From assembly GCF_016862435.1 (NCBI RefSeq), contig NZ_BOMY01000013.1, positions 1 through 64,000 on the forward strand: 64,000 nt of DNA, in the 5' to 3' direction. The notes under the pieces are model-generated. The model was not told the origin of the DNA and ran no database searches. It saw only the letters and a program-made list of their open reading frames with translations. Below are positions 49,339 to 62,728 of this stretch, piece after piece (positions within the stretch are counted from its first letter, which is position 1; each line of letters starts with the position of its first letter). The stretch is from Paractinoplanes tereljensis. GTDB lineage: Bacteria > Actinomycetota > Actinomycetes > Mycobacteriales > Micromonosporaceae. Made by a program: the position numbers and the translations under genes.

Positions 49339-50583
49339 TCAGCAGAGACAGGACGGCAGGTAGTAGAGCGGGTTCTTGGGCACGCCGTTGAAGCGCGTCT
49401 CGAAGTGCAGGTGATAGCCGGTCGACGCACCGGTGGTCCCGACCCGCCCGATCACCTCGCCGCGCCGCACGTACTCGCCGTCGTGCACCAGGATTCGAGA
49501 CTGGTGCCCGTAGCAGGTCTGGAAGGCGGACCCGTCGAGTTGCCCGTGGTTGATGCAGGTGTAGTTGCCGTACCCGTTGGACCAGCCGGCCCGGATGACG
49601 CGGCCGGCGGCCGCGGCATGAATGGGTGTCCCGCCGGGTGCGGCGATGTCGGTGCCGGCGTGCAGTTGCCATACCCGGTAGTACGGGTCGTACCGGTTGC
49701 CGAAGTCGCTGCTCTTCCACCCGCGCACCGGCATCAGCAGCCGCCCACCGGGGTAGCGCCCGACGTTGCCGGATTTCACCGCGAAGCCGCGCAGGGCGGT
49801 CCGGATCCGCTGTTCCTGGGCGACCGCCTCCCGGTACTGGGCGAGGACGGTGGCCCGCTGGGAGTTCGCGACGCGCAGCGCGGCCTGCCGGGTAGCGGCC
49901 AGGCGGACCAGCGCATGCTGGGCTTTGACCGCCGCGACCTGGGCGTCCTTGGCCGTGGTGAGCTTGCTGTTGGCCAGGGCCTCGGCATCCTCGGCCTCGC
50001 GCCGGGCGAGTCCGGCCCGGTCCTGCGCGGTGCGCGCCACGGCTCGGGTGTGGATCAGCCGGTCGACGTCCTGCTGCTGGGTGCGCATCAGCTGGTCGAC
50101 GAGGCTGAGCCGGTCCATGATGTCGGCCGGGCCGGTCGCCTCGACCAGCACGTTGATCCGGGAGAACGAGCTGCCCATGTAGCTCGCCTGGGCGATCTGG
50201 TCGACCCGCTCACGGGCGTCGGTGAACTCGCCCTGGGCCTTTTCGAAGTGCCCGGCGAACTTCGCGTAGGCCAGGCGGGCGGCGTTGGCCCGGCGGCCGG
50301 CGCTGTTGGCCGCGGCGATCGCGGCGGCGACGGCGCCGCGGGACATGGCCACCCGCCGCTGCGCGCCGGGCATCGCCCGGGTGGCTGCCTCGAGACGAAG
50401 TGCGGCGGTGCGGGCTTGCGAGGTGGCATTTTCCAGTACGGCCTCAGCCCGGTCGACCTCACGGGAGGCACGTCCGGCGTCCCCGGTGTCGGCCAGTGCC
50501 GGAGAGGAGGCCGCCAGGCTGACAAGGAATGCAGCTATCGCCAGAAGGGGCGATAACCGGCCATGTCGGCATTTTGACCACAC
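49339..50583 (-). CDS. M23-family peptidoglycan peptidase with coiled coil
   Basis: A protein of about 414 aa, taken from GTG 50583. An N-terminal signal or membrane segment ([19 protein letters not shown]) is followed by a long coiled coil (about residues 40-290, Ala/Arg-rich). A C-terminal LytM/M23 domain has the zinc ligands in [10 protein letters not shown] and HLHFE and the [10 protein letters not shown] segment. The layout matches EnvC/NlpD-like division hydrolase factors, and the gene follows ftsE-ftsX, which activates such proteins across the membrane. The start is uncertain because a hairpin covers 50632-50667. Confidence 0.88.
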   Translation of the reverse strand: MWSKCRHGRLSPLLAIAAFLVSLAASSPALADTGDAGRASREVDRAEAVLENATSQARTAALRLEAATRAMPGAQRRVAMSRGAVAAAIAAANSAGRRANAARLAYAKFAGHFEKAQGEFTDARERVDQIAQASYMGSSFSRINVLVEATGPADIMDRLSLVDQLMRTQQQDVDRLIHTRAVARTAQDRAGLARREAEDAEALANSKLTTAKDAQVAAVKAQHALVRLAATRQAALRVANSQRATVLAQYREAVAQEQRIRTALRGFAVKSGNVGRYPGGRLLMPVRGWKSSDFGNRYDPYYRVWQLHAGTDIAAPGGTPIHAAAAGRVIRAGWSNGYGNYTCINHGQLDGSAFQTCYGHQSRILVHDGEYVRRGEVIGRVGTTGASTGYHLHFETRFNGVPKNPLYYLPSCLC

Positions 50584-50631
50584 AGCGAACCACCGTACTC
50601 CGGCGAACCACCAGTAAAGGTCCAAATCGCC

Positions 50632-50667
50632 CAACGGCCGCGTTCCCGTACGGGAGCGCGGCCGTTG
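50632..50667 (-). terminator. Hairpin after ftsX
   Basis: CAACGGCCGCG (50632-50642) pairs with CGCGGCCGTTG (50657-50667). The loop is itself partly palindromic (TCCCGTACGGGA). Read on the minus strand it follows the ftsX stop and probably ends or attenuates ftsEX transcripts before the M23 gene. Confidence 0.75.
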
Positions 50668-50685
50668 TCTTTGATCTTCCGGAAG

Positions 50686-51561
50686 TCAGACCTTGAGGTA
50701 GAAGCGCAGGGTGACCCAGGCGGTGACCGCGCTGACCACCGCGCCGACACCGGCCAGCAGCGGCAGCATGAGCCACACGTTGCCGTTGTGCACCGGGGTC
50801 AGGATCGTCGTCAGCGCCTGCAACTTGTGATCCAGCAGCACGACCTTGCCGACGAACAGCACGACAAAGCCGATGACCGAGCCGATCACGCCCGCCACCA
50901 CCGCCTCCAGCACGAATGGTGCCTGGATGAACCAGTTCGACGCGCCGACCAGCTTCATCACCGCGACTTCTCGACGCTTGCTGTACGCCGCCACCTGGAT
51001 CGTGTTACCGACCAGGAGCAGCGCGGCGACAGCCATGAAGGCCGCCACCCCCAGCGAGCCGACTTGGAAGCCGTTGAAGATGTTGAACACCTTGTCGAGC
51101 AGCGTGCGCTGATCGATGACGTCCTGGATGCCGGGCATGCCGGCGATCTGGTCGGCGAAGGACTTGTACTTCTCCGGGTCCTTCAGCTTGACCCGGAACG
51201 ACTCGGGCAGGCTGTCCGGGCCGACCGACTTCACGAAGTCCGGTGAGTCCGCCCAGAGCTGCTGGAAGCGGGTGAACGCCTCCGCGCGGGTCTCGTACGT
51301 CTTGTCGCTCACCAGCGGGTTGCTGGAGATCGCCTGATCGATGGCGGACCGCTGCGCCTCGGTGACATCCGTGCGCAGGAAGATCGACACCTCGATCTCG
51401 CCGTAGTAGTAGTTCTTCATCTGGTCGACCTGCATGTACAGCAGCACACTGGCGCCCAGCATGAAGAGCGAGACCGACATGGTGATGACCATGGCGATCG
51501 TCATGGTGACGTTTCGCCACAGGCCCACCAGGACCTCGTTGAGGACGTACTTAAACCGCAT
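50686..51561 (-). CDS. ftsX: Cell-division transporter membrane subunit FtsX
   Basis: A 291-aa protein with four membrane helices. It has a short N-terminus (FKYVLNEVLVGLWRNVTMTIA), an extracellular domain between helices 1 and 2 (about residues 45-165), then three helices (VAAFMAVAALLLVGNTI, VLEAVVAGVIGSVIGFVVLF, LLAGVGAVVSAVTAW). FtsX signals to peptidoglycan hydrolases during division. Its ATPase gene ftsE precedes it by 66 bases and the M23 protein follows. Confidence 0.95.
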   Translation of the reverse strand: MRFKYVLNEVLVGLWRNVTMTIAMVITMSVSLFMLGASVLLYMQVDQMKNYYYGEIEVSIFLRTDVTEAQRSAIDQAISSNPLVSDKTYETRAEAFTRFQQLWADSPDFVKSVGPDSLPESFRVKLKDPEKYKSFADQIAGMPGIQDVIDQRTLLDKVFNIFNGFQVGSLGVAAFMAVAALLLVGNTIQVAAYSKRREVAVMKLVGASNWFIQAPFVLEAVVAGVIGSVIGFVVLFVGKVVLLDHKLQALTTILTPVHNGNVWLMLPLLAGVGAVVSAVTAWVTLRFYLKV

Positions 51562-51627
51562 CGGGGGGTTCCTTCCGGGACTCCGCGTCGTGCAAGTTCA
51601 GGGTTGAGGGACGGTACGGAGCCGGGC

Positions 51628-52308
51628 TCAGCCGTAGACGCCGCGGGCCTGGTCGCGAACGATGCGTCCGCTCTCGATCTCGATGACCCGACGCCGCATC
51701 TGGTTAACGATGTTGGAGTCGTGGGTGACCATCACGACCGTCGTGCCGGTCCGGTTGATCCGGTCCAGCAGCCGCATGATTTCGATCGAGGTGTCCGGGT
51801 CGAGGTTACCCGTGGGCTCGTCGGCCAGCAGAATGAGCGGCCGGTTGACGAACGCCCGGGCCACCGCGACACGCTGCTGCTCACCACCGGAGAGCTCGTG
51901 CGGGTAGCGGTGCTCCTTGCCACCCAGGCCGACCAGCTCCAGCACCTCGGGCACGACCCGGCGGGCGACCGCCTTGGTCTTGCCGATCACTTCCAGAGCA
52001 AAGGCCACGTTCTCGTACGCGGTGCGGTTGGGCAGCAGGCGGAAGTCCTGGAACACGCAGCCGATCGAGCGGCGGAAGTGCGGAACCTTCCACGACCGCA
52101 GGGTCGTCACGTCCTTGGTGTTCACCACCACCTTGCCGCGGGTCGGAGCGACCTCGTGCAGGAGGAGCTTGATGATCGTCGACTTGCCGGAACCGGAGGG
52201 GCCGATGAAGAAGACGAACTCACCCTTCTCGATGCCCACGCTCACGTCGTCCAGCGACGGGCGAGACGCCTTGGGGTACGTCTTCGTCACGTTCTCGAGC
52301 TGAATCAC
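51628..52308 (-). CDS. ftsE: Cell-division ATPase FtsE
   Basis: A 226-aa ABC ATPase from GTG 52308 ([12 protein letters not shown]). It has Walker [13 protein letters not shown], a Q-loop ([20 protein letters not shown]), the signature [15 protein letters not shown], Walker [15 protein letters not shown] and the H-loop VTHD. It pairs with FtsX. The longer upstream frame has no homology. Confidence 0.96.
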   Translation of the reverse strand: MIQLENVTKTYPKASRPSLDDVSVGIEKGEFVFFIGPSGSGKSTIIKLLLHEVAPTRGKVVVNTKDVTTLRSWKVPHFRRSIGCVFQDFRLLPNRTAYENVAFALEVIGKTKAVARRVVPEVLELVGLGGKEHRYPHELSGGEQQRVAVARAFVNRPLILLADEPTGNLDPDTSIEIMRLLDRINRTGTTVVMVTHDSNIVNQMRRRVIEIESGRIVRDQARGVYG

Positions 52309-52446
52309 GAGAGCGGAGTCTACGCGGTGTAACGAAATCGCCAACCCCGGCGGGTGCGTCAATCTGCGCCCGGCATGCCGGAACAGGCATTCCGGGGGTT
52401 CGAGCCTGACCGAACGTTTAGGCATCGTCGCCGTACGTGGTGGATC

Positions 52447-53571
52447 TTACGAGCCTTCCGTCTGGCCGGTCTTGCGCCAACGGATCCCGGCCTCGATGAA
52501 CTCGTCCAACTCGCCGTCAAACACCGAGGTCGGGTTGCTCGTCTCGTACTCGGTACGCAAATCCTTCACCATCTGATACGGGTGCAGGACGTACGACCGC
52601 ATCTGGTCGCCCCACGAGCCGGTGGTGTCGTGCTTGAGGCCGGCCATCTTGGCGTCTTCCTCCTGGCGCTTGCGCTCGAGGAGCCGGGCCTGAAGAACTC
52701 GCATCGCGGAAGCTTTGTTCTGCAACTGGGACTTCTCGTTCTGACACGTCACCACGATGCCGGTCGGAATGTGAGTGAGCCGAACAGCACTGTCCGTAGT
52801 GTTGACGCTCTGTCCACCCGGCCCGGACGAACGGTAGACGTCGACCCGGATCTCGTTCTCCGGGATGTCGATGTGGTCGGTCTGCTCGACCACCGGCATT
52901 ACCTCGACGCCGGCGAAGCTGGTCTGCCGCCGGCCCTGGTTGTCGAACGGGCTGATCCGGACGAGGCGGTGGGTGCCCGACTCGACGCTGAGCGTGCCGT
53001 ACGCGTACGGCACCTTGACCGCGAAGGTCGCCGACTTGAGGCCGGCCTCCTCGGCGTACGACGTGTCGTAGACCTCGGTGGGATAGTTGTGCCGCTCGGC
53101 CCAGCGCAAGTACATCCGCATGAGCATCTCGGCGAAGTCGGCCGCGTCCACGCCGCCGGCACCGGCCCGGATGGCCACCACCGCTTCCCGCGAGTCGTAC
53201 TCACCGGAGAGCAGGGTGCGGACCTCCATCTCCTCGATGGCCTTGGCCAGCGCGACGATTTCGGTGCCGACCTCGGCGATCGAACCCTCGTCGCTTTCCG
53301 CCTCGGCCATCTCGAGCAGCAGGCCGGCGTCGTCGAGCCGGCTGCGCAGGCGATCCATCCTGGAGATCTCACCCGAAATGTAAGACAGCCGGCTGTTGAC
53401 CTCCTGCGCCCGAGCCTGGTCGTCCCACAGGTCGGGGGCCGAGGCCTGCTCCTCGAGGTCAGCCTTGTCCCGGCGCAGCTTGTCAACGTCCAGGACGTTC
53501 TCGATGTTGCGCAGGGTGGCGTCTAACGCCTTGAGTTGCTCAGGAAAGTCGGCAGCAGTCACGACACTCAA
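52447..53571 (-). CDS. prfB: Peptide chain release factor 2
   Basis: A 374-aa RF2 from TTG 53571; GTG 53562 is an alternative start. The stop-codon recognition tripeptide SPF appears in [10 protein letters not shown] and the catalytic GGQ in [11 protein letters not shown]. The reading frame is continuous with no in-frame stop near codon 26, so the programmed +1 frameshift found in many bacterial RF2 genes is absent. It recognises UGA and UAA. It heads the prfB-ftsE-ftsX block. Confidence 0.96.
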   Translation of the reverse strand: MSVVTAADFPEQLKALDATLRNIENVLDVDKLRRDKADLEEQASAPDLWDDQARAQEVNSRLSYISGEISRMDRLRSRLDDAGLLLEMAEAESDEGSIAEVGTEIVALAKAIEEMEVRTLLSGEYDSREAVVAIRAGAGGVDAADFAEMLMRMYLRWAERHNYPTEVYDTSYAEEAGLKSATFAVKVPYAYGTLSVESGTHRLVRISPFDNQGRRQTSFAGVEVMPVVEQTDHIDIPENEIRVDVYRSSGPGGQSVNTTDSAVRLTHIPTGIVVTCQNEKSQLQNKASAMRVLQARLLERKRQEEDAKMAGLKHDTTGSWGDQMRSYVLHPYQMVKDLRTEYETSNPTSVFDGELDEFIEAGIRWRKTGQTEGS

Positions 53572-53578
53572 GACTACG

Positions 53579-53606
53579 CCGCCCGGCCAGTGTTCCGGCC
53601 GGGCGG
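53579..53606 (-). terminator. GC-rich hairpin between PadR gene and prfB
   Basis: CCGCCCGGCC (53579-53588) pairs with GGCCGGGCGG (53597-53606) around an 8-base loop. Read on the minus strand it follows the PadR stop. It lies just upstream of prfB and may separate the two transcripts. No T-tract follows. Confidence 0.65.
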
Positions 53607-53620
53607 TCCGATCAGGCGAA

Positions 53621-54136
53621 TCAAGTGGCGGGTGCGGTCTTCAACCAGCTCAGCGCGGCCTTGTGATAGGCGACGGCGAACTCGAGTGCGGCCGACCCGT
53701 ACGCGTCGCCGTTCTTCTTCGCCTCCTTCGCCTGTTCCTTGGCCATGGCCATCGCCTCGGCGTGGTATTCGCTGGCGCCGGTGTAGAGCTCCTTCAACTG
53801 ACTTCCGCTGTGCTGCTCGCCGAAGGCGACGCGCAGGGCAACCGGGTTGCGCAGGGCGTCCCGGCCGGGAGCCTCGGCGAGCCAGCGACTGAAGGCACGC
53901 TTGCCGGAGGCGGTGATGGCGTAGGGCTGGCTGGAACGGGGGCCGGGCTTGCCGAGCCGGACGAATCCCATGTCGGCAAGGACCGGCAATTCGCGGTAAA
54001 CCTGGCTCCGCGTCATCGACCAGTAGGGCCCGAGGCGGCGTTCGGCAGCCGCCATGAGCTGTCCGCCGGTCATCGGCCCCTCGTGTAGCAGGCCGAGCAG
54101 CGCGGCAGCCGTGGGATTGATTTGAGTGTCGGGCAT
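53621..54136 (-). CDS. PadR-family regulator
   Basis: A 171-aa protein from ATG 54136. The PadR winged helix (about residues 8-85) includes [38 protein letters not shown] and [16 protein letters not shown] helical C-terminal dimerisation domain follows (about 95-170). The ATG follows AGGAGG by only one base, so the exact start could differ. Effectors of PadR proteins are usually small aromatics or drugs; none is implied here. Confidence 0.88.
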   Translation of the reverse strand: MPDTQINPTAAALLGLLHEGPMTGGQLMAAAERRLGPYWSMTRSQVYRELPVLADMGFVRLGKPGPRSSQPYAITASGKRAFSRWLAEAPGRDALRNPVALRVAFGEQHSGSQLKELYTGASEYHAEAMAMAKEQAKEAKKNGDAYGSAALEFAVAYHKAALSWLKTAPAT

Positions 54137-54383
54137 GCCTCCTACGCTGCCACTTTGCCGCGCCCACGTCCAGGATTTCGCCCGATCCGTCCAGTTTGCG
54201 TCTCCACAAACGACTGTCCCGCACAGACAGTCCGACCACGAGGGTCGAGACGGCGCGTTTAACCGGCGAGCAGCAGTCTGACCAGCTAAAATGGCCCTAG
54301 CAAACCGGTCAGACGGCGATGCCGGGCAGCAACCGGGCGAAACCGCCCGGATCGCCGCCGACAATGCCACTAAAGCGGGACGC

Positions 54384-56015
54384 TCAGCCCATATGTGGAT
54401 AGCGCCACGAGACCGGGGGCTCGAAGGTCTCCTTGATCGTGCGTGGCGAGACCCAGCGCAACAGATTCAGCACCGATCCGGCCTTGTCGTTGGTGCCACT
54501 TCCGCGGGCCCCGCCGAAAGGTTGCTGACCCACTACGGCCCCGGTCGGCTTGTCGTTGATGTAGAAGTTGCCCGCCGTGAAACGCAGCGCCCCGGCGGCC
54601 CGGTCGATCACCGTGCGGTCGGTCGCGAAGATCGACCCGGTGAGCGCGTAATCCGACACCTCGTCGGCCTGTGCCAGCACCTCGTCGAACCGCTCGTCCG
54701 GGTAGACGTGCACGGCCAGGATCGGACCGAAGTACTCGGTGCGGAACACCTCGTGCGTCGGATCGGCGCACTCGACCAGGGTGGGCGACACGAACCAGCC
54801 CTCGGCGTCGTCCACCGTCCCACCGGCGAGGACGGTGCACGCGGCGCTGTTCTTGATCCGGTCGAGGGCGCCGGCCAGCTTCGCGAACGCCCGATCGTCG
54901 ATCACCGCACCGCCGAACACCGCGAGATCGGTGACATCGCCGTACGCAATGGAGGAAACCGAGGCCGCCAGCCGGTCGCGCAGGCCGCCACCCACCCAGA
55001 GGCTCCGCGGGACGTAGGCCCGCGAGGCCGCGCTGCACTTCTGTCCCTGATATTCGAAGGCGCCCCGCAGCAGCGCCGTGTGCAGCGCCTCGACGTCAGC
55101 GCTGGGGTGGGCCACCACGAAGTCCTTGCCGCCGGTCTCCCCCACCAGCCGCGGATAGGTGCGGTAGCGGTCGATGTTGGCCCCGACCGACCGCCAGAGA
55201 TGCCGGAAGGTGGCCGTCGAGCCGGTGAAGTGGATGCCGGCCAGCCCCGGGTCGCTCAGCAGCACATCGGAGACCGCCTGGCCGTCCCCGGTCACCATGT
55301 TGAGCACGCCGGGCGGCAGGCCGGCCGCCTCGAACAATCGCATGGTGAAGTGCGCCGCGAACTGCTGGGTCGGCGACGGCTTCCAGATCACCGTGTTGCC
55401 CATCAGGGCCGGGGCCGAGGGGAGATTGCCGGCGATGGCGGTGAAGTTGAACGGGGTGATGGCGTAGACGAAGCCCTCGAGCGGGCGGTGGTCGAACCGG
55501 TTCCAGACGCCCGGGGACGATCCGGGCTGCTCGGCCAGCACGCGCTCACCGAAGGCCACGTTGAACCGCAGGAAGTCGATCAGCTCGCAGGCCGCGTCGA
55601 TCTCGGCCTGGTAGCAGGACTTCGACTGGCCCAGGATGGTGGCCGCGTTCAGGGTGTCCCGCCAACTGCCGGCCAGCAGCTCGGCGGCGCGCAGGAAGAC
55701 CGCGGCCCGCTCGGCGTAGGGCAGTGCCTGCCACCCGGGGGCGGCCTGCTTGGCGGCCGCGACGGCGGCGGCCGCGTCGGTCGGCGTGGCGTTGCCGGTC
55801 ACCCCCAGCACGGCGTGCCGCCGGTGCGGCTGGACCACCTCGATCGGGTCCCCGCCGGCCATCGACTGCCGGCCCCCGATCGTCATGGTCAGATCGGGGC
55901 GGGCGTCGCGCAGATCGGCGATCCGGGCCTCGAGCGAGGCCCGCTCGGGGCTGCCCGGACGGTAGTCGCGGACCGTCTCGTTGCGCGGAATGGGCACGGC
56001 AAGCTGGGCGTCCAT
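54384..56015 (-). CDS. pruA: L-glutamate gamma-semialdehyde dehydrogenase PruA
   Basis: A 543-aa aldehyde dehydrogenase of the delta-1-pyrroline-5-carboxylate type, the second step of proline breakdown to glutamate. The NAD site lies around ITPFNFTAIAGNLPSAP and GSTATFRHLW. The general base is in LVGETGGKDF and the nucleophile Cys in YQGQKCSAASR. The C-terminus has FGGARGSGTNDKAG. It starts at ATG 56015 after GAGGAG. Its usual partner, proline dehydrogenase, is not next to it. Confidence 0.95.
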   Translation of the reverse strand: MDAQLAVPIPRNETVRDYRPGSPERASLEARIADLRDARPDLTMTIGGRQSMAGGDPIEVVQPHRRHAVLGVTGNATPTDAAAAVAAAKQAAPGWQALPYAERAAVFLRAAELLAGSWRDTLNAATILGQSKSCYQAEIDAACELIDFLRFNVAFGERVLAEQPGSSPGVWNRFDHRPLEGFVYAITPFNFTAIAGNLPSAPALMGNTVIWKPSPTQQFAAHFTMRLFEAAGLPPGVLNMVTGDGQAVSDVLLSDPGLAGIHFTGSTATFRHLWRSVGANIDRYRTYPRLVGETGGKDFVVAHPSADVEALHTALLRGAFEYQGQKCSAASRAYVPRSLWVGGGLRDRLAASVSSIAYGDVTDLAVFGGAVIDDRAFAKLAGALDRIKNSAACTVLAGGTVDDAEGWFVSPTLVECADPTHEVFRTEYFGPILAVHVYPDERFDEVLAQADEVSDYALTGSIFATDRTVIDRAAGALRFTAGNFYINDKPTGAVVGQQPFGGARGSGTNDKAGSVLNLLRWVSPRTIKETFEPPVSWRYPHMG

Positions 56016-56135
56016 CAGGTACTCCTCGACATGGTGGTCTGCTGAGTAGATCCGGGCGCCGGGGTCGCCGGGCCGGATTCCCTCATCCTCGCACCAGTTC
56101 CGGTCACTCCAGGTTCGCCGGTTACCCTGAGCCTC

Positions 56136-57050
56136 ATGAGTGCCCAGGACCCGGCATCGGACGCCGAGCGACCCTCGTCGAACGGTCTCTTCCTCGCGCT
56201 CGCCGCGCTGATCTGGATGGCCGCGATGCTCTGGTCGGCCCGCGCCTCGATCACCGGCCGGGCCGACGCCGAGATGGAGGTGACCTCCACGGCGTACGCA
56301 CTGCCCGGCGCGGTCTCCGCCAGCCTGGTCGCCGGGGCTGCGGCCGGCCTCGCCGTGCTGGCCGTGTTCACCCGGCGCCGCGACTTCGGCTCGACCGTCC
56401 GGTTCGCGATCGCCACCGGCACCGGCCTGGTGCTCGGGCTGGCCGGGGCCATGACGATCATCACGATCAACACCGAGGGCTGGATCTACGCGGTGGTCGG
56501 CGGCACGATCGCCGCGGCCGCCACCATCGGCGGCGCGCTGGCCGGTTTCCGGCAGGCCCGGGTGCTCGGTGCGGTCTGCTGGGCGGCGATCGGGGTGTTC
56601 CTGGTCGGCTTCGTCCTCAACCTGTTCCAGGACGAGGTGCTCAAGGTGCTCGGCTCCGGCAGCACCCAGTCGTCGCAGGCCAACGCGGCCGAGTTGTTCA
56701 CGTTCCTGCAGTCGCTGCTGTCCGGCCTGGCCGCCGGTCTGATCTCCTACAAGATCCTGCGCCGGGGGCGGCCTGCCGTGGCCTGGCCCTTCTACGCGCT
56801 GGCCGGCGGGGGTCCCGGGCTGCTGCTGGTGATCGGCGAAGGACTGACCCGCACGGCCGGTTCCCGGGTGCTCGACCTGGCCGGCAAGGTCAGCGAGCTG
56901 GAACAGACCGTGCAGCAGATGCTCAGCGGGGCCCGCTTCAACAGCGCGCTGATCGTGCTGTTCGTGGGCGCGATCAGCGCGACCGTAGCGATCGGCCGGA
57001 CAATTCGCCCGGCCGCCGCCGAGGAGCCCGCCCTAGGCGAGGTCGTCTAG
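56136..57050 (+). CDS. Multi-pass membrane protein, unknown
   Basis: A 304-aa protein with about seven to eight membrane helices ([48 protein letters not shown], and others). A loop near residues 170-190 and a cytoplasmic helical stretch ([13 protein letters not shown]) are visible. I do not recognise the family, though similar proteins occur in Micromonosporaceae. Its 3' end overlaps the convergent DUF6912 gene by 18 bases. Confidence 0.75.
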   Translation: MSAQDPASDAERPSSNGLFLALAALIWMAAMLWSARASITGRADAEMEVTSTAYALPGAVSASLVAGAAAGLAVLAVFTRRRDFGSTVRFAIATGTGLVLGLAGAMTIITINTEGWIYAVVGGTIAAAATIGGALAGFRQARVLGAVCWAAIGVFLVGFVLNLFQDEVLKVLGSGSTQSSQANAAELFTFLQSLLSGLAAGLISYKILRRGRPAVAWPFYALAGGGPGLLLVIGEGLTRTAGSRVLDLAGKVSELEQTVQQMLSGARFNSALIVLFVGAISATVAIGRTIRPAAAEEPALGEVV

Positions 57051-57542
57051 TTCGGTCACCGAGTACCACTCCAACTCGTGGTCCTCGGCGCCGTCGACGG
57101 TGAACTGGGCGTCCGGGTCCCCGGCCGCGGCCTCCTCGACCACGTCGGCGGCCGCGCCCACCTGCTCGGCCGCGTCGGTGCTGTCCACGTGGATCGACGC
57201 CACCTCCTTGAGGGACACCGGGTGCGGCAGCCGCACCGTGCTGGAGCCCAGCTCGACGTCCTCCCGGACCAGCGCGGTCGCCGCCACGTCGGCCGAGACC
57301 ACCACCCGTCGGCGCGGGGCGGCCGGGTCGTGCCGCAGCAGCTGCAGCGCGGCCTGAGCGGCCCGGGTGAACGCGACGTATTCCAGCTCTTCCTCGTCAC
57401 CCTCCGCGTACCACTCGCGGAGGGCCGGGGTGACCGCGTGCGCCTCGGTCGGCCCGGCGCCCAACTGCCCGGAGGCGCGCAGGGCCGCGAGCATCGGCAC
57501 GGTGGCCGGCACGTAGACCCGGACCAGATCGGTGATCGGCAC
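57033..57542 (-). CDS. DUF6912-type conserved protein
   Basis: A 169-aa soluble protein from GTG 57542 with a textbook AGGAGGAG ribosome site. It matches a conserved actinobacterial family: [54 protein letters not shown] and an acidic C-terminus. The function is not known. Confidence 0.85.
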   Translation of the reverse strand: MPITDLVRVYVPATVPMLAALRASGQLGAGPTEAHAVTPALREWYAEGDEEELEYVAFTRAAQAALQLLRHDPAAPRRRVVVSADVAATALVREDVELGSSTVRLPHPVSLKEVASIHVDSTDAAEQVGAAADVVEEAAAGDPDAQFTVDGAEDHELEWYSVTELDDLA

Positions 57543-57646
57543 GTCTCCTCCTGCAGCGGTATGGACCGTCCCCGTAGTACACCGCCGTGGCGGCGCCGGG
57601 AAGGCCCATTCCACCAGTCGTGTCCGGATCGTGGCGCACCGGGGTT

Positions 57647-58078
57647 TCAGCAGCCGCAGGCGGCGCCGACGGGCGCGGTGAGCGGGTCGGCGGCGGCTTC
57701 GACGTCCCCCTGAGGCGTACGCAGGGTGAGCCCCTCACGGATCCAGTACTCCACTCCGCCGATCATCTCCTTGACCGTGAAGCCGGCCAGCGCGAACGCG
57801 AGAGCCGCCCGGGTCGCGCCGTCGCAGCCCGGCCCCCAGCAGTAGGTCACCACCGGCACGACCGGGTCGAGCAGCTCGCCGGCCCGGGCCGCGATCTCGG
57901 CGGTGGGCAGGTGCACGGCACCCGGGATGTGCCCCTGGTCCCAGGCGATCGCGCTGCGGGAGTCGACGAGCACGAAGCCCGGCTCCCCGCTGCGCAGGGC
58001 GGTGGCCACGTCGGCGACATCGGTCTGGAACTCGAGCTTGGCCGCGAAGAAGGCGGCGGCGGTAGTAGAGATCGTCAT
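57647..58078 (-). CDS. Rhodanese-domain protein
   Basis: A 143-aa single rhodanese domain ([36 protein letters not shown]). The active-site Cys is in [16 protein letters not shown]; two Cys flank the loop, which fits a Cys-x-Gly-Pro variant. It may transfer sulfur or act as a sensor domain. It diverges from the Lrp-type regulator at 58173, which may control it. Confidence 0.88.
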   Translation of the reverse strand: MTISTTAAAFFAAKLEFQTDVADVATALRSGEPGFVLVDSRSAIAWDQGHIPGAVHLPTAEIAARAGELLDPVVPVVTYCWGPGCDGATRAALAFALAGFTVKEMIGGVEYWIREGLTLRTPQGDVEAAADPLTAPVGAACGC

Positions 58079-58172
58079 GCCCCAAAACGCTACGGACAGT
58101 CGCCGACCTAGCACAGTAGCGTTCCACGGCACGGGGCAGCGAACACCGAGGATTGCCCGGTACATTGCCGCC

Positions 58173-58652
58173 ATGCCCGTGGACTTCACACTAGATGTCA
58201 CCGACTGGCGCCTGCTCAGCGAGCTGCAGCGGGACGGCCGCGCCACCTTTGCCGAGCTGGCCCGCGCGGTCTCCATGTCGGCGAGCGCGGTCACCGAGCG
58301 GGTGCGCCGGATGGAGGAGGCCGGGGTGATCGCCGGTTACCGGGCGACGGTGGACCCCGAACGGGTCGGCTTGACCGTGATGGCCTTCGTTCGCCTCCGG
58401 TACCCGACCGGCAACTACCGCCCGTTCCACGCCCTGCTGGACTCCACCCCGGAGATCATCGAGGCCCACCACGTGACCGGCGAGGACTGCTTCATCCTCA
58501 AGGTGATGGCGCGCTCGATGCGTCATCTGGAGGAGGTGAACGGCCGGATCTCCGGCCTCGGCTCGGTGACCACCAGCATCGTTTACTCAAGTCCGCTCCT
58601 CGGTCGCGCGATTGCCGAGCCCGGGACGCCCACCGCCACCTCCGACCAGTAG
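58173..58652 (+). CDS. Lrp/AsnC-family regulator
   Basis: A 159-aa protein from ATG 58173. The N-terminal HTH (DWRLLSELQRDGRATFAELAR, SMSASAVTERVRRMEEAGVI, about residues 8-55) is followed by the RAM ligand domain (about 65-145: MAFVRLRYPTGNYRPFHALL, VTGEDCFILKVMARSMRHLE). It is a typical amino-acid-responsive regulator and diverges from the rhodanese gene. Confidence 0.92.
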   Translation: MPVDFTLDVTDWRLLSELQRDGRATFAELARAVSMSASAVTERVRRMEEAGVIAGYRATVDPERVGLTVMAFVRLRYPTGNYRPFHALLDSTPEIIEAHHVTGEDCFILKVMARSMRHLEEVNGRISGLGSVTTSIVYSSPLLGRAIAEPGTPTATSDQ

Positions 58653-58665
58653 GCGCCCCGGGGGT

Positions 58666-59235
58666 CTAGATCAGCCGCAGGGTCGTCGCCGCCCACGACT
58701 GCTGGTGCAGCTCCATCCGCAGGGCCATCGCCCAGGTGCGCTCCCCGGTCACCAGGGCCGCGGCCGCCTCCACCGCGCCGGGACGCGGCTCGCACACGCG
58801 CAGCCGGATGACGGCGACCGGCACGGCACGCCGGGGTGGCCGGCGGCCGGCCGCGCGGCGCAGGTCGGCGACCCGGCGCGCGCCCGCGAGGCCCTGCGCG
58901 ACCACGCCGGCCGCTTCCTCGGGCCGGGACAGCGGGCGCAGGTGGGCCGGCGGGCGATGACCGTTGAGCACCTCGACGCACAGGCGCATGAAGCGATGCA
59001 CGGCCACCTTGGCGTCCGGTGAGGCGCCGACCACCACCGACCGGTGCACGGGTGGTGGCGGGGGCGCGGGCGGCGGCGGAGGGGGCGCGGGCGGCCAGTC
59101 GAAGGCCAGTTGGTGGGCGGTCGCCCAGACCGCGGGCTCGACCTCGTCGTCGAAGGGCGGCTCGCAGGGCGGGACCCGGCGGAGGCTGATCGAGGGGCGC
59201 GGCCCCTGCGGAGCGATCTCGACCGTCCGTCTCAT
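58666..59235 (-). CDS. Rv3235-like conserved protein
   Basis: A 189-aa protein from ATG 59235. A Pro-rich linker (APPPPPPAPPPPP) lies near residue 55. The C-terminal half matches the actinobacterial Rv3235 family (VAVHRFMRLCVEVLNGHRP, HLRPLSRPEEA, VAVIRLRVCEPRPGAVEAAAAL and a terminal WAMALRMELHQQSW segment). The position close to secA is conserved with mycobacteria. The function is unknown. Confidence 0.85.
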   Translation of the reverse strand: MRRTVEIAPQGPRPSISLRRVPPCEPPFDDEVEPAVWATAHQLAFDWPPAPPPPPPAPPPPPVHRSVVVGASPDAKVAVHRFMRLCVEVLNGHRPPAHLRPLSRPEEAAGVVAQGLAGARRVADLRRAAGRRPPRRAVPVAVIRLRVCEPRPGAVEAAAALVTGERTWAMALRMELHQQSWAATTLRLI

Positions 59236-59347
59236 TAGCCTGCCAATCGTTGCGTTTGCCTTCGTTTGCCTTCGACAACGATTGTTCCGGTGCCGTGGCG
59301 GGAGGGTCAACGCGGCTCTACCGATGTGGGAAGAGGGGCAAAGCGGC

Positions 59348-59563
59348 CTACTCGGTCAGCGGGTTGCCGCGGACCCACTCGGCGGTCTCGGCGTACTTCT
59401 GCTGGATGTATTCCTCCAGTTTCGCCCGCTCCACCCGCCACTGCCCGCGCCCGCCGACCTTGATCGCGGGCAGCTCACCGCTGCGAACCATGTGGTAGAC
59501 CTGCGAATCCGAGACGTTCAGCTCGGCGGCCACGTCGGACAACAGCAGGAACCGGGGCTCCAC
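59348..59563 (-). CDS. Small excisionase/BldC-type HTH protein
   Basis: A 71-aa protein from GTG 59563 behind GAGGAGG. A MerR-like HTH_17 domain fills it (LLLSDVAAELNVSDSQVYHMV, GELPAIKVGGRGQWRVERAKLEEYI). It resembles small DNA-binding proteins such as BldC, and lies between the Rv3235-like gene and secA. Confidence 0.88.
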   Translation of the reverse strand: MEPRFLLLSDVAAELNVSDSQVYHMVRSGELPAIKVGGRGQWRVERAKLEEYIQQKYAETAEWVRGNPLTE

Positions 59564-59618
59564 GAATCCTCCTCGTTGCTTGCGATCGGCTCAGTTTGCC
59601 ACCGAACACCCACATGCA

Positions 59619-59653
59619 AAACGGCCCGCCGACAGACGCCGGCGGGCCGTTTC
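59619..59653 (-). terminator. Intrinsic terminator of secA
   Basis: AACGGCCCGCCG and its partner CGGCGGGCCGTT form a strong stem around about 9 bases. Read on the minus strand it follows the secA stop by about 10 bases and ends in TTTTGC, as expected for a rho-independent terminator. Confidence 0.92.
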
Positions 59654-59662
59654 GAGGAAAGG

Positions 59663-62554
<2,892 letters not shown>

Positions 62555-62728
62555 GGGTCAGCGCTCCCCTAGACAGTCTGCCGGACCATCGTAGGCACCC
62601 CTTCGCGGAACCTGTGACCCGAGCCTCCGGTAAACCGCACAAAGGGTGCGAAACGTGGCATGGAGTTCGCTGAGAGCGCAGGACTTCCGGCAGGATTACC
62701 CCCGAAAACGGCACTAATTGGAGGCGAT

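Noticed and set aside
52447..53571. Programmed frameshift in prfB
   Set aside because: The release factor frame is continuous from start to stop with no early in-frame TGA, so no recoding site is present.
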